Numbered from the stretch's first letter, positions 31,728 through 40,839 are shown. The stretch is 64,000 nt of DNA from Flavobacterium panacis (GCF_024649945.1 NZ_JANKMS010000003.1:248001-312000), one strand, 5' to 3'. Numbers and translations: made by a program. Notes: a model not told the origin generated them from the sequence alone.

Positions 31728-33968
31728 TCAATAATTCAAATTAACGCCAAATCCAATTCCCATATCACTGTCATAATGCGTCGTGATTCCGAAGTTTCTG
31801 GCAACAATATATTTCAAACCAGCCATATATTCTTTATCAGTATTCCACATTAAATTCATTCGCAAACGTTTCGCAAGTGGAATATCTTTTCGCTCAAATT
31901 GAACTCGTACATTTCCATCGGTATAAACCTCAACTTGTGCTTTTACTAGCATTGGCAAAGTATATTCCAAACCGGCGCTAAAAACTGAACGATTGTCTTT
32001 GGTGTTTTTTTGTCCGAAAAGATTTTGTTCCTGTTCATCCATTCCCATTCTTCGGTATCTCCAGTCAAAACCAATAAAAGGCATTAACCATTGATTTTTT
32101 CCGATATATCTTCCAATATGAGTTTCCGTTTCGTAACCGTGTTCGTTGTTATAGCCCAATCTCCATTCCGTTCCAATGCTCCATCTGGTGTTGCTGAACA
32201 TCGCTTCACCATCATTTCCGTTGGATGCAAAATCATTTTCAGCCATAAAATGAAACATTCGGTCATCCATTTTCAGCATTTTATACGCCATTTCAGGATG
32301 ATGAATCAACGGATTCGGAGCTGAATTTTCATAAGAGAAAATACGTCCCATTCCTGCCATCATGTGATATAAAATATGGCAGTGAAAAAACCAGTCACCG
32401 TCTGCATTTGCCTGAAATTCGATCGTATCGGTTTCCATTGGCATAATATCAATCACATTTTTTAACGGAGAATAATCACCATGTTCATTTAAAATTCTAA
32501 AATCATGACCGTGTAAATGCATGGGGTGGCGCATCATGGAACCGTTGTACAATACAATTCGAACGTTTTCTCCTTTTTTAATTAAAATCTTATCCGTTTC
32601 AGAAACCACTTTGTTGTCTAAACTCCAAACGTAACGGTTCATATTTCCAGAAAGCGTAAAACGTAATTCTTTAACAGGCGCATCTTTTGGAAGATTAGTT
32701 TTAAATGGAGATTTCAGCATTCCATAATTTAAAGTCACAATTTCAGAAGTTTCAGTGCTGTCACTTTCCATTTTCATTCCTTCCATGTTATGATTGGAAT
32801 GATCCATTGCGGGTTTTGCATTTTCATCTTCGCCCGAAATTTCAGGATACATTACGGCATTCATGTCCATTTTATTCAGCGACATATTCATGCCCATATC
32901 GTTCATTTCGCCATTCATTTTCATCATATCGTTCATCATTTTCATCCCTTCAAAATATTTTAATTTTGAAAGATGATGAACAGGCTGTTTTTCGCCATTT
33001 CCTAAAAACAAAGATGCAGATCCCGTTCTATCTTCTGCTGTAGCCAAAAAAACAAAAGATTTATTGTCTTCGGGAATAGTAACCACAACATCATAAGTTT
33101 CAGAAACGGCAATTATCAAACGATCGACTTCTACGGGTTCGACATCATTTCCGTCGCTGGCAACAACCGTGATTTTTCCTCCTCCGTAAGTTAGCCAAAA
33201 ATAACTTGAAGCGCCTCCGTTGGCAATTCTTAAACGGACTTTCGAACCAGGTTTAAGATCGGAAAGCTGTTGTTCGTTTTTTCCATTAAGAAGAAACTTT
33301 TCATAGTAAACATCACTGACATCCATTGCGTTCATTCGTTTCCATTCGTTGGTCACTTTGGTCGAAAAATGTCCTTGTTTTATGGCTTCAGCATAACTTT
33401 GGGTTGTTCCTTTTTTTATAGCAAACCAATCATTGGCATTGTGAAGCATTCGCTGAATATTCTCTGGTTTCAAATCCGACCATTCGCTTAAAATAACTGG
33501 AATGGTTGGTAAATCGTCAATTCCTTTTCTGATAGTTGGATCGTCTTTTTTCTTGTTGATGATAAAAAGTCCGTACAAACCAATTTGTTCCTGTAAACCC
33601 GAATGACTATGATACCAATACGTTCCGTTTTGAATAATTGGAAAAGTATATTTATGAGTTGTTCCAGGTTCAATTGGCATTTGAGTCAAATATGGAACTC
33701 CGTCTTCTTTATTTGGAAGAAACAATCCGTGCCAATGCATCGAAGTCGTTTCTTTTTTCAATTCGTTATGCACATAAATTTCAGCAATATCACCTTCAGT
33801 AAAAGTCAAAGTAGGCATCGGAATTTGTCCGTTTACAGCAATCGCACGTTTTTCTTTACCAGAAAAATTGACAATTGTATCACGAACGTGCAAATCGTAA
33901 CGAACTACTTTTTGTGCCTTCAGCTGAAAAGCGATTAAGAAAAGTATAAAGAAGTATTTGATTTTCAT
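31728..33968 (-). CDS. multicopper oxidase with C-terminal beta-barrel-like extension
   Basis: The 746-residue protein has a signal peptide (cleavage near LKAQ) and a three-cupredoxin CopA-type oxidase. Copper ligands are visible: MHWHG (His78, His80), YWYHSH (His120, His122), HPMHLHGH (His481 to His488) and FFHCHILYHMMAGM with the type 1 ligands Cys530, His535 and Met540. A Met-rich loop near 340-385 (MMNDMMKMNGEMNDMGMNM) is typical of Cu(I) oxidases. The last 190 residues differ: alternating beta strands such as WSIGTEWRLGYNN and a final GIGFGVNLNY resemble the CopB outer-membrane barrel. It probably oxidises toxic Cu(I) in the periplasm. It lies downstream of the copper ATPase. Confidence 0.9.
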   Translation of the reverse strand: MKIKYFFILFLIAFQLKAQKVVRYDLHVRDTIVNFSGKEKRAIAVNGQIPMPTLTFTEGDIAEIYVHNELKKETTSMHWHGLFLPNKEDGVPYLTQMPIEPGTTHKYTFPIIQNGTYWYHSHSGLQEQIGLYGLFIINKKKDDPTIRKGIDDLPTIPVILSEWSDLKPENIQRMLHNANDWFAIKKGTTQSYAEAIKQGHFSTKVTNEWKRMNAMDVSDVYYEKFLLNGKNEQQLSDLKPGSKVRLRIANGGASSYFWLTYGGGKITVVASDGNDVEPVEVDRLIIAVSETYDVVVTIPEDNKSFVFLATAEDRTGSASLFLGNGEKQPVHHLSKLKYFEGMKMMNDMMKMNGEMNDMGMNMSLNKMDMNAVMYPEISGEDENAKPAMDHSNHNMEGMKMESDSTETSEIVTLNYGMLKSPFKTNLPKDAPVKELRFTLSGNMNRYVWSLDNKVVSETDKILIKKGENVRIVLYNGSMMRHPMHLHGHDFRILNEHGDYSPLKNVIDIMPMETDTIEFQANADGDWFFHCHILYHMMAGMGRIFSYENSAPNPLIHHPEMAYKMLKMDDRMFHFMAENDFASNGNDGEAMFSNTRWSIGTEWRLGYNNEHGYETETHIGRYIGKNQWLMPFIGFDWRYRRMGMDEQEQNLFGQKNTKDNRSVFSAGLEYTLPMLVKAQVEVYTDGNVRVQFERKDIPLAKRLRMNLMWNTDKEYMAGLKYIVARNFGITTHYDSDMGIGFGVNLNY

Positions 33969-34019
33969 GATAAATTATAATTTTAAATCGTTGGTTTACA
34001 TTGAACACAATTTATTTTT

Positions 34020-34150
34020 AACACATAGAGACATAGATTTTTTGTCTTAAAAAGAGAATAAAAGAAACTAGTTTCCACACATAGCGCTATGTGTATTGAT
34101 GCAAGTGAAACGCCTTTACACGCAATGCAAAACTATGTTTCTATGTGTTT
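34020..34150. repeat. ACACATAG-type inverted repeats
   Basis: AACACATAGAGACATAG near 34020 is matched by CTATGTTTCTATGTGTT near 34133-34149 (one mismatch). Between them is an 18-base perfect palindrome, ACACATAGCGCTATGTGT, at 34077-34094. The element fills the gap between the P-type ATPase and the multicopper oxidase gene. Confidence 0.8.
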
Positions 34151-34168
34151 AAATAATTTCGCCCCAAC

Positions 34169-36703
34169 TTACAATTTTAGATTTCTTAATCGCAAAGCAT
34201 TCACGATTACCGAAACAGAACTTAAACTCATAGCAACCGCTGCCAACATTGGCGAAAGCAAGATTCCTAAAAACGGAAATAAAATTCCTGCTGCAATTGG
34301 TACTCCCAACGTATTATAAATAAAAGCAAAGAATAAGTTTTGTTTGATGTTTGACATTACAGCGTGACTCAAGTTTTTCGCTTTTACAATTCCGTGTAAA
34401 TCGCCTTTTACCAATGTGATTTTAGCACTTTCGATTGCAACATCAGTTCCAGTTCCCATTGCAATTCCGATGTTCGATTGCGCCAAAGCAGGTGCATCAT
34501 TGATTCCGTCTCCTGCCATTGCTACCACTTTTCCTTGTGCTTGAAGACGTTCGATTTCTTTCAATTTATCTTCAGGAAGGCAATCGGCTTTAAAAGAGCT
34601 CAAATGCAATTGCTCGGCAACGGCTTTTGCTGTGTTGTGATTATCTCCTGTCAACATAATCACTTCAACACCTTGATCGATTAATTCTTTAATCGCTTTT
34701 GCGCTGTTTTCTTTGATCGCATCGGTAATGGCAACAAAACCTAAAACTTCTTTTTCAATAGAAATATAGGAAATTGTTTTTCCAAGATTTTGCTCAGCAG
34801 TCACTTTGTTTTCTAAATCTGAAGAAATAGAAACTCCGATTTCATCCATTAATTTTTTATTTCCTAAAGCGACTTTTTTACTTTCGATAGTTCCAAAAAC
34901 GCCTTTTCCAGCAATCGTTTCAAAACCTTCGACTTCTTTTAGTTCGCTGTTTTTTGCTTTCGCGAAATTGACTACAGCTTGTGCCAAAGGATGTTCACTA
35001 TGTTGATTCAAAGAAGCAATGTTCTGAAGTAGAAAATCTTCGTTATTATTAACTGCATATATTTTTTCTACAGAAGGTTTTCCTTCGGTAATTGTTCCTG
35101 TTTTATCGGTAATTAAAACATCAATTTTATTCATGTTTTCTAATGCTTCGGCATTTTTTATTAAAATTCCGTTTTGAGCGCCTTTTCCAACACCAACCAT
35201 AACCGACATAGGAGTTGCTAATCCAAGTGCGCAAGGACAAGCAATAATTAAAACAGCAATGGCATTAATTAATCCGTAAACATAGGCGGGTTCTGGACCG
35301 AATTTCGCCCAAAGAATAAATGTCAAAATTGAAATAAAAACAACTGTCGGAACGAAATATTTAGAAACACGATCAGCCAATTTCTGAATTGGAGCACGAG
35401 ATCTGCTGGCATTATTTACCATTTCAATAATTTGCGAAAGGATAGTTTCTGAACCGACTTTTTCGGCAACCATTACAAACGATTTTGTTCCGTTTATTGT
35501 TCCAGAAATTACAGAATCTCCCACTTTTTTATCTACAGGAATCGGTTCTCCTGTAATCATGGATTCGTCGATACTACTTTCTCCAAAATAGATTTTTCCA
35601 TCGACAGGAATTTTTTCTCCCGGTTTTACGCGTAATAAATCGTCTTTTTTGATATTGTGAATGGATATTACTTTGTCAATTCCTTTTTCTACTAAAGTAG
35701 CTTCGGTTGGAGCAAGTTTTAAAAGCTCTTTTATTGCGCCGTTTGTTTGTCCGTGTGCTTTGGCTTCCAATAATTGTCCTAATAAAACCAAAGTGATAAT
35801 TACAGTTGCTGCTTCAAAATACAAATGAATGGTTCCGTGATGCGATTTGAATTCGGAAGGGAAAATATCTGGGAAAAACATTCCCACAATACTAAATAGG
35901 AAGGCAACGCTAGTTCCAATTCCGATTAGTGTGAACATATTCAAATTCCATGTCACAATTGATTTGTAAGCGCGAACGAAAAACATCCAACCTGCATAAA
36001 ATAAAACGGGAAGTGAAAACAGAAACTGAACCCAATTCCATTTTTCGATAGACATTATATTATATAAAGGATTATTCGGAATCATTTCTGACATTGAAAT
36101 AATGAAAATAGGAAGCGTAAACAAAATCGCGATTTTCATTTTTTTCAATAAATCAGAATAAGTTTTGTTTTCTTCGCTTTCAGAAGCCTGCATCGGAACC
36201 AAATCCATTCCGCAAATCGGGCAATCGCCTGGTTCGTTTGAAACGATTTCTGGATGCATCGGACAAGTAAATTGTGTTGCTGTTATCGCAACTTGCGGTA
36301 CTAAGTCCATTCCACAAACCGGACAGTCTCCGGGTTTGTTGTATGTTTTATCGCCTTCACAATGCATTGGACAATAATAGACGCCATTTGCACTGTGCTG
36401 TATTTTTTTAGTTTCTGTTTTGTGATGATTATGGTCGTGATTCTCTTTTTTATGACCAGAACAGCAAGATTTTGGTGCTTCGCCATGATTTTTAGGAGAA
36501 TCCATTTCAATCGTATAATTTCCTGCGGCAGATAAAATTTCTTGAAATTTTTCTGTCGGAACATGTTTTTCCATTGTAATGGTAGCCGTTGGCGGATTTA
36601 GAGTTACTTCTGCCTGAACGCCTTCAACTTCGTTCAAAGTTTTTTCGACTTTAGTTCGGCATCCGTTGCACGACATTCCTGAAATTATATATTGATGAGT
36701 CAT
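34169..36703 (-). CDS. copper-type heavy metal P1B ATPase
   Basis: An inner-membrane pump that exports monovalent metal, most likely Cu(I). The 844-residue protein starts with an HMA domain (GMSCNGC, Cys12 and Cys15) and a His-rich linker (HDHNHHK). Two short metal-binding modules follow: [10 protein letters not shown] to [10 protein letters not shown] near 109-136 and [10 protein letters not shown] to [10 protein letters not shown] near 145-170. The P-type core has TGEPIPV, the membrane CPC motif (ACPCALG, Cys489 and Cys491), the phosphorylated DKTGT with Asp533, an HP motif (SEHPLAQA) and [10 protein letters not shown]. All are intact. A 357-base leader with several palindromes lies upstream. 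Confidence 0.95.
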   Translation of the reverse strand: MTHQYIISGMSCNGCRTKVEKTLNEVEGVQAEVTLNPPTATITMEKHVPTEKFQEILSAAGNYTIEMDSPKNHGEAPKSCCSGHKKENHDHNHHKTETKKIQHSANGVYYCPMHCEGDKTYNKPGDCPVCGMDLVPQVAITATQFTCPMHPEIVSNEPGDCPICGMDLVPMQASESEENKTYSDLLKKMKIAILFTLPIFIISMSEMIPNNPLYNIMSIEKWNWVQFLFSLPVLFYAGWMFFVRAYKSIVTWNLNMFTLIGIGTSVAFLFSIVGMFFPDIFPSEFKSHHGTIHLYFEAATVIITLVLLGQLLEAKAHGQTNGAIKELLKLAPTEATLVEKGIDKVISIHNIKKDDLLRVKPGEKIPVDGKIYFGESSIDESMITGEPIPVDKKVGDSVISGTINGTKSFVMVAEKVGSETILSQIIEMVNNASRSRAPIQKLADRVSKYFVPTVVFISILTFILWAKFGPEPAYVYGLINAIAVLIIACPCALGLATPMSVMVGVGKGAQNGILIKNAEALENMNKIDVLITDKTGTITEGKPSVEKIYAVNNNEDFLLQNIASLNQHSEHPLAQAVVNFAKAKNSELKEVEGFETIAGKGVFGTIESKKVALGNKKLMDEIGVSISSDLENKVTAEQNLGKTISYISIEKEVLGFVAITDAIKENSAKAIKELIDQGVEVIMLTGDNHNTAKAVAEQLHLSSFKADCLPEDKLKEIERLQAQGKVVAMAGDGINDAPALAQSNIGIAMGTGTDVAIESAKITLVKGDLHGIVKAKNLSHAVMSNIKQNLFFAFIYNTLGVPIAAGILFPFLGILLSPMLAAVAMSLSSVSVIVNALRLRNLKL

Positions 36704-36736
36704 TGTATTGGTTTTTAAGTATTACAATGCAAATTT

Positions 36737-36757
36737 CCGAACTATCGACGAGTTCGG
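36737..36757. promoter_or_regulatory. candidate operator upstream of the copper ATPase
   Basis: CCGAACT and AGTTCGG form a perfect 7-bp inverted repeat with a 7-base spacer, 34 bases before the ATPase ATG. It is the most GC-rich piece of the leader and overlaps the likely promoter (GAAATTTG on the minus strand just downstream). Confidence 0.55.
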
Positions 36758-36778
36758 TTTGTATAATTTTGTGAATGA

Positions 36779-36957
36779 TTTGTAAGATTTACAAAATGGG
36801 TAAAATGTTCTTGCAAAGACGCTAAGTCGCAAAGTTTTTTTGTTTCACGCAGATTTAAAATGATTTAAGCTGATATAAAAATAATCTGCCCAATCTGCGA
36901 GAGAATAATTTTTAATATCGCAAAATATTTTGAGAATGATTTGTAAGATTTACAAAT
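36779..36957. promoter_or_regulatory. two copies of palindrome TTTGTAAGATTTACAAA
   Basis: GAATGATTTGTAAGATTTAC occurs at about 36773 and 36935. Each copy contains the palindrome TTTGTAA-GAT-TTACAAA (36779-36795 and 36940-36956; the second extends to 8-bp arms at 36939-36957). The copies lie 161 bases apart upstream of the ATPase and could bind a dimeric regulator. Confidence 0.5.
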
Positions 36958-37060
36958 GGATAAAAGTTTTGTTTCACGCAGATTCTGCGGATTGAGCAGA
37001 TTTAATTAAAAAATATCTGCTGAATCTGCTTAAATCATTTTAAATCTGCGTGAAACAAAA
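36838..37060. repeat. CACGCAGATT-type long inverted repeat
   Basis: Arms of 33 bp (36838-36870 and 37028-37060, core GTTTCACGCAGATTTAAAAT) are perfectly complementary. A third copy of GTTTCACGCAGATT begins at 36971. The right arm touches the stop codon of the HMA-AraC gene, so the hairpin could end or protect that transcript. Confidence 0.88.
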
Positions 37061-37621
37061 TCATATATTCTCAATCTGAATACGCTTTTTATCTTTTGAT
37101 TGTTTGAAAGAAGTAGGAGTAAAGCCTGTGATTTTTTTGAATTGATTACTCAAATGTGCTACGTTGCTGTAATTCAGAATATCGGCAATTTCACTTAACG
37201 AAAGTTCATTGTAAATCAATAACTCTTTTACTTTTTCAATTTTCTGGCTGATGAAATATTTTTCAATCGTGGTGTTTTCAATTTCCGAAAAAAGATTGCT
37301 CAGCGAATTATAATCTTGATTTAAGTTTTCAGCCAAATAATCTGATAAGTTGATTTTAAGATCATTGTTTTTATGATGTACCAAATCGACAATCAGGTTT
37401 TTTATTCTTTCAACTGTTTTTGTCTTTTTATCATCAATTAAATCAAAACCTAAATTTTGAAGATTTTCTAATAAAACTTCTTTTTGCTCGTCGCTGATTT
37501 CTTTTTCCAGTTCCACTTCGCCCAATTCAACAGCAATAGTTTGAAGTCCGAGTTTTTCCAACTCAGACTCCACAACCATTTTGCATCTCGCACACACCAT
37601 GTTTTTGATGTAAAGCTTCAT
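37061..37621 (-). CDS. AraC-type regulator with N-terminal HMA-like metal-binding domain
   Basis: The 186-residue protein joins a ferredoxin-like HMA domain (KLYIKNMVCARCKMVVE, with Cys10 and Cys13 in CxxC) to a C-terminal AraC DNA-binding domain (about 90-180; IEKVKELLIYNELSLSEIAD and SNVAHLSNQFKKITGFTP). This suggests direct metal sensing by a one-component regulator, most likely Cu(I). The start was set at 37621 because the longer frame overlaps the upstream gene and this Met begins the HMA fold. It lies two bases after the DUF3347 gene and upstream of the ATPase. Confidence 0.88.
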   Translation of the reverse strand: MKLYIKNMVCARCKMVVESELEKLGLQTIAVELGEVELEKEISDEQKEVLLENLQNLGFDLIDDKKTKTVERIKNLIVDLVHHKNNDLKINLSDYLAENLNQDYNSLSNLFSEIENTTIEKYFISQKIEKVKELLIYNELSLSEIADILNYSNVAHLSNQFKKITGFTPTSFKQSKDKKRIQIENI

Positions 37622-37623
37622 AT

Positions 37624-38154
37624 TTATTTGATCGTTTCTACCACGTTGCCACAAGTCAACATCGAAGAACCGTAGTATGGATTCTTAACTGCTTTTTCTT
37701 TGCTTAACCAATCAGCATCTGCCATTGGGCAATATTGTTTGTAGATTGGCTGTTCCGGATTAGAAACTTTTATTAAATCGTAAGTGCTTTTCGATAAAGA
37801 TTTAAAAGTCTCACGTTGTTTTTTAAGGTCTGTTGTAGACGAAATACTTTTAGCATCGGCAGTTAATTTTTTAACCACTTTCATCCAAACCGTATGTTCG
37901 TTGCTTTTTAATTTGTCCATTTTCACTGCAGTAATCGCTGTCAGTAAAGTTGCAGCTTTCGCCGAAGTCAATTTGCTGTCACTTTTAATAAGTGCATCTT
38001 TCACATTAAAATAAGCATCATAAACAGATTGTAACTGACTTGCATCAGCAATTTCTGTTGTTTCTGATTCTGCTTTTACTGTATTCGCCTGAATATGGTT
38101 TGCACTAAATAATAGGGTTAGTACGGTTGCTAAAGCTATGATTGATTTTTTCAT
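37624..38154 (-). CDS. DUF3347 domain protein (CusB-like copper-binding)
   Basis: The 176-residue protein has a signal peptide ending NHIQA near 23 and a DUF3347 domain: LQSVYDAYFNVKDALIKSDS near 42-61 and the C-terminal metal-site motif QYCPMADADWLSK, NPYYGSSMLTCGN near 140-171. This domain occurs alone and at the end of CusB-type adaptors and is thought to bind copper in the periplasm. It is translated just before the HMA-AraC regulator. Confidence 0.9.
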   Translation of the reverse strand: MKKSIIALATVLTLLFSANHIQANTVKAESETTEIADASQLQSVYDAYFNVKDALIKSDSKLTSAKAATLLTAITAVKMDKLKSNEHTVWMKVVKKLTADAKSISSTTDLKKQRETFKSLSKSTYDLIKVSNPEQPIYKQYCPMADADWLSKEKAVKNPYYGSSMLTCGNVVETIK

Positions 38155-38252
38155 TGTATATAGTGTTTGAGTAAAGGATTTAATTTCCTTTAAAATTAAT
38201 TAAAAAAGTTGATTCCGAAAAGACCCAATATGGGCTGTCATAAATGCGATAA

Positions 38253-38612
38253 TTATATTTTCGGCTTCAGCCAAATAGAAGTAAATCCAGAAGAAATAGT
38301 AGAATTACTGTAAGATGAAATCGTGTTTTTTAAAGAAAAATTGAAAACATCATTTTGTAAATCAAATTCATTTGAATTCAAAATAACGAATTGCAAGGTA
38401 GAAGTTGTACAGCCAGAATGGCGACATTTTCCATCGCAATTGTGTTTTTCTTGTTTTGAAGTTTTGTTTTCACAGCATTTTTTAGAACAGCTGTTTTCTT
38501 TTTTAGAAGCCATTTCTTTGTGATGTTCCATATTGCATGCATAAGTATAACTCGGATTCAATAAGAAACTAAGCGTTACAATAAGCAATATGATGTGGAT
38601 TTTCTTTTTCAA
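38253..38612 (-). CDS. small Cys/His-rich exported protein
   Basis: The 119-residue protein has a signal peptide (MKKKIHIILLIVTLSFLLNP) and a central Cys/His-rich segment: CNMEHHKEM, NSCSKKCCENK, and HNCDGKCRHSGCTT within residues 26-69. About nine cysteines and five histidines make a metal-binding role likely. The C-terminal 50 residues are Ser/Asn-rich with a final GFTSIWLKPKI. Proteins like this are common near copper genes in Flavobacteriia, without known function. A -7 box lies upstream at 38633-38640. Confidence 0.75.
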   Translation of the reverse strand: MKKKIHIILLIVTLSFLLNPSYTYACNMEHHKEMASKKENSCSKKCCENKTSKQEKHNCDGKCRHSGCTTSTLQFVILNSNEFDLQNDVFNFSLKNTISSYSNSTISSGFTSIWLKPKI

Positions 38613-38632
38613 AGAAATTGTTTTTTGAAGTA

Positions 38633-38640
38633 CAAATTTA
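38633..38640 (-). promoter_or_regulatory. -7 box TAAATTTG of the Cys/His-rich gene
   Basis: On the minus strand TAAATTTG is a perfect TAnnTTTG element 20 bases before the ATG at 38612. Confidence 0.65.
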
Positions 38641-38682
38641 GTTAAAAATGTTCGAGGAAATTACTTTTTAAGATTTCGCTAA

Positions 38683-39516
38683 CTACAGTTTCTTAAAATC
38701 TGTCGGTTTCATGTTTTTACGTTTTTTGAAATAATTCGTCAAATGACTTTCATCGGTAAAGCCAAATTCATACGCAATCTGCTTAATCGGCAATTGATTG
38801 TTGTGAAATCTCTTTTCGATTAAAGTCGTTCTCAAATTGTGAATGTATTCGCGATAACTGATGCTGAATGTTCTTTTGAAATAAGCACTAAAATACGTGT
38901 GAGCGATATTAAAATGTTCTGCAATGACTTTTACCTGAACCAATTTTGGCTGATAAATATTCTGATGAATGTAATTGGCAATTTGTTCATTATCCAAATG
39001 ATTTGATTTCATTTGAAGGTTCATTCCACGAATAGTTTCTTTAATTAAACCAAAAATCGAAAGAATTTGATAGAAAACAATTGGAGAAGAAGTCACATCA
39101 ATATATTTATCGTAAGTAACAATGTTTTCGACGGTATTTTTTAGAATCGTTTTACAAGGTTCATCAAATTTCAAAACGGTTTCTTTCAAGATTTTATCTC
39201 GCATGAAACTTTCTGGAGTATTCACTAGGAATTCATCACATGTCAGATTCTGTTTGGAATTGAAATAATTATCAGTGAATTTGATGAAAATGAATCCAGT
39301 ACTTTTCTTGATGTCAAAATAATGTTCATCGTCTGGCGAAATCACAAACAAATCTCCAGCTTTATATGGAAGCAGATTATTGTTCAAATGATGAATGCCG
39401 CTTCCTTTCTTTATATAAATGATTTCGTAATAGGTATGAGTATGCGGGGGAAGATGAAATTTCTCTTCTTCAAATTCATCAAGTACAAGTGTTTTAAACT
39501 GATTTAATTTTGGCAT
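38683..39516 (-). CDS. AraC family regulator with cupin sensor domain
   Basis: The 277-residue protein has an N-terminal cupin-like arm (HLPPHTHTYYEIIYIKKGSG, near 21-40, and LPYKAGDLFVISPDDEHYF) and a C-terminal AraC domain (about 175-277; IAEHFNIAHTYFSAYFKRTF and QIAYEFGFTDESHLTNYFKK). The AraC helices are complete. It is divergent from the MFS exporter at 39620 with 103 bases between them and very probably controls it. It is the last gene before the copper island but no metal motif is seen. Confidence 0.9.
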   Translation of the reverse strand: MPKLNQFKTLVLDEFEEEKFHLPPHTHTYYEIIYIKKGSGIHHLNNNLLPYKAGDLFVISPDDEHYFDIKKSTGFIFIKFTDNYFNSKQNLTCDEFLVNTPESFMRDKILKETVLKFDEPCKTILKNTVENIVTYDKYIDVTSSPIVFYQILSIFGLIKETIRGMNLQMKSNHLDNEQIANYIHQNIYQPKLVQVKVIAEHFNIAHTYFSAYFKRTFSISYREYIHNLRTTLIEKRFHNNQLPIKQIAYEFGFTDESHLTNYFKKRKNMKPTDFKKL

Positions 39517-39541
39517 AACTTAATTGTACAATTTTATATCA

Positions 39542-39582
39542 CAAATTTACAATTTATTTTTCGCTTAACGGTGTTAATTTTG
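39542..39582. promoter_or_regulatory. divergent promoters of AraC regulator and MFS exporter
   Basis: TAAATTTG on the minus strand (39542-39549) points to the AraC gene and TAATTTTG on the plus strand (39575-39582) to the MFS gene. Both match TAnnTTTG exactly and their -7 boxes are only 25 bases apart, so one bound regulator could affect both. Confidence 0.65.
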
Positions 39583-39619
39583 CCTCGTAGAAATCTATTC
39601 CTTTCTACAATAAATTAAA

Positions 39620-40786
39620 ATGAAAAAAAGTCTTATTGCACTCTCTTTAGGAGGGTTAACTATTGGTATTACAGAATTTGTAATGATGGGATTACTCCCA
39701 GATATTGCTTCAGATATGAAAGTTTCAATTCCGGTTGCTGGATATTTAATTTCGTCTTATGCCCTTGGAGTTGTTATTGGAGCCCCTTTGTTAGTAATCG
39801 CAGGAAGAAATTATGCGCCTAAAAAAATGCTTTTAATTTTAGCTTTAATGTTGGCAGTTTTTAATGCACTATCCATTATTGCTCCTGATTATAATGTTTT
39901 ATTTGCTTCTCGATTTTTATCTGGATTGCCACACGGAGCATTTTTTGGAGTGGGAGCGGTAGTCGCAAGCCGTTTGGCAGATAAAGGAAAAGAAGCGCAG
40001 GCAATTTCAATCATGTTTGCGGGTTTAACTATCGCTAACTTAATAGGTGTGCCTATAGGAACTTATATTGGTCACCACTTTATTTGGCGTTATACCTTTG
40101 TACTAATTGCTTTTGTTGGATTATTAACCTTTTTAGCGATCTATTTATGGATGCCAAATCTGGAAAAAGGCGAAAGTGTTAATATGAAAACTCAGCTTCA
40201 ATTTTTCAAGAAAACAGAAGCGTGGTTAATTATCGGAATTACCGCCATTGGTTTTGGAGGTCTTTTTGCTTGGATCAGTTATATTGCTCCTTTATTAATT
40301 AATGTGTCGAAATTTTCGCCAGAAGATGTTTCTTCAATCTTGATCTTAGCTGGATTAGGGATGGTGGTTGGAAATTTCATAGGAGGGAAATTGGCAGACC
40401 GTTTTTCGCCAGCTCCAACTACATTAGCATTATTAATGGTAATGTCTTTAGATTTGGTTCTGGTTTACTTCTTCTCATTCAATCAATATGTTTCATTGTT
40501 TTTAACTTTCTTAACTGGAGCTATTTCATTCTCGGTTATTGCTCCAATTCAGATGTTGATGATTCGCACCGCAAAAGGAGCAGAGATGATTGCTTCGGCA
40601 TCTCTTCAGGGAAGTTTTAATATTGGGAATGCTTTAGGGGCTTTTCTAGGCGGATTGCCATTGGCAGCAGGATTTAGTTATTCATCTCCAAATCTTATTG
40701 GAGTTGTAATGTCAGTAATCGGAATGATTATTACATTCATATTGATGAGGTTACATCAAAAACAAGTGCAGCTTCAGCACGTTTAA
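39620..40786 (+). CDS. MFS transporter, AraJ-like drug/sugar exporter
   Basis: The 388-residue membrane protein belongs to the DHA1 branch of the major facilitator superfamily, with about 12 helices. Motifs are LGGLTIGITEFVMMGLLPDI in helix 1, the YALGVVIGAPLL segment of helix 2, loop LVIAGRNYAPKKMLL (motif A-like), and SRFLSGLPHGAFFGVGAVVA (motif B/C region). It resembles AraJ/YdhP-type exporters. The substrate is not known. It is a single gene divergent from an AraC regulator and followed by a strong terminator. Confidence 0.9.
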   Translation: MKKSLIALSLGGLTIGITEFVMMGLLPDIASDMKVSIPVAGYLISSYALGVVIGAPLLVIAGRNYAPKKMLLILALMLAVFNALSIIAPDYNVLFASRFLSGLPHGAFFGVGAVVASRLADKGKEAQAISIMFAGLTIANLIGVPIGTYIGHHFIWRYTFVLIAFVGLLTFLAIYLWMPNLEKGESVNMKTQLQFFKKTEAWLIIGITAIGFGGLFAWISYIAPLLINVSKFSPEDVSSILILAGLGMVVGNFIGGKLADRFSPAPTTLALLMVMSLDLVLVYFFSFNQYVSLFLTFLTGAISFSVIAPIQMLMIRTAKGAEMIASASLQGSFNIGNALGAFLGGLPLAAGFSYSSPNLIGVVMSVIGMIITFILMRLHQKQVQLQHV

Positions 40787-40807
40787 GTATTTTTAAATAT
40801 AATTTTT

Positions 40808-40839
40808 AAGCCCTTAACTTTTGTTTAAGGGCTTTTTTT
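40808..40839 (+). terminator. terminator after MFS gene
   Basis: Stem AAGCCCTTAA (40808-40817) with TTAAGGGCTT (40825-40834), 7-base loop and a T7 tract. Confidence 0.9.

Larger units (their letters stand above)
36704..37060. other. 357-base control region of the copper ATPase
   Basis: The gap between the HMA-AraC gene and the ATPase contains no gene. It holds an operator-like inverted repeat (36737-36757), two copies of a 17-19 base palindrome (36779-36795, 36939-36957), a CGCAAAG fragment near 36813-36835 and a long inverted repeat (36838-37060). Confidence 0.75.

Noticed and set aside
32091..33938. Plus-strand reading frames inside the multicopper oxidase gene
   Set aside because: They are antisense shadows; the minus frame carries all copper-ligand motifs.
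34020..36704. Possible mobile element around the copper ATPase because of flanking inverted repeats
   Set aside because: The flanking repeats are of different families (ACACATAG and CACGCAGATT) and there is no transposase or target duplication.
37622..37654. Longer start for the HMA-AraC regulator
   Set aside because: It would overlap the DUF3347 gene and add residues with no family match before the HMA fold.
38683..39516. Second AraC gene as a copper regulator
   Set aside because: It has a cupin arm with no metal motif and is divergent from the MFS gene, which is its more likely target.
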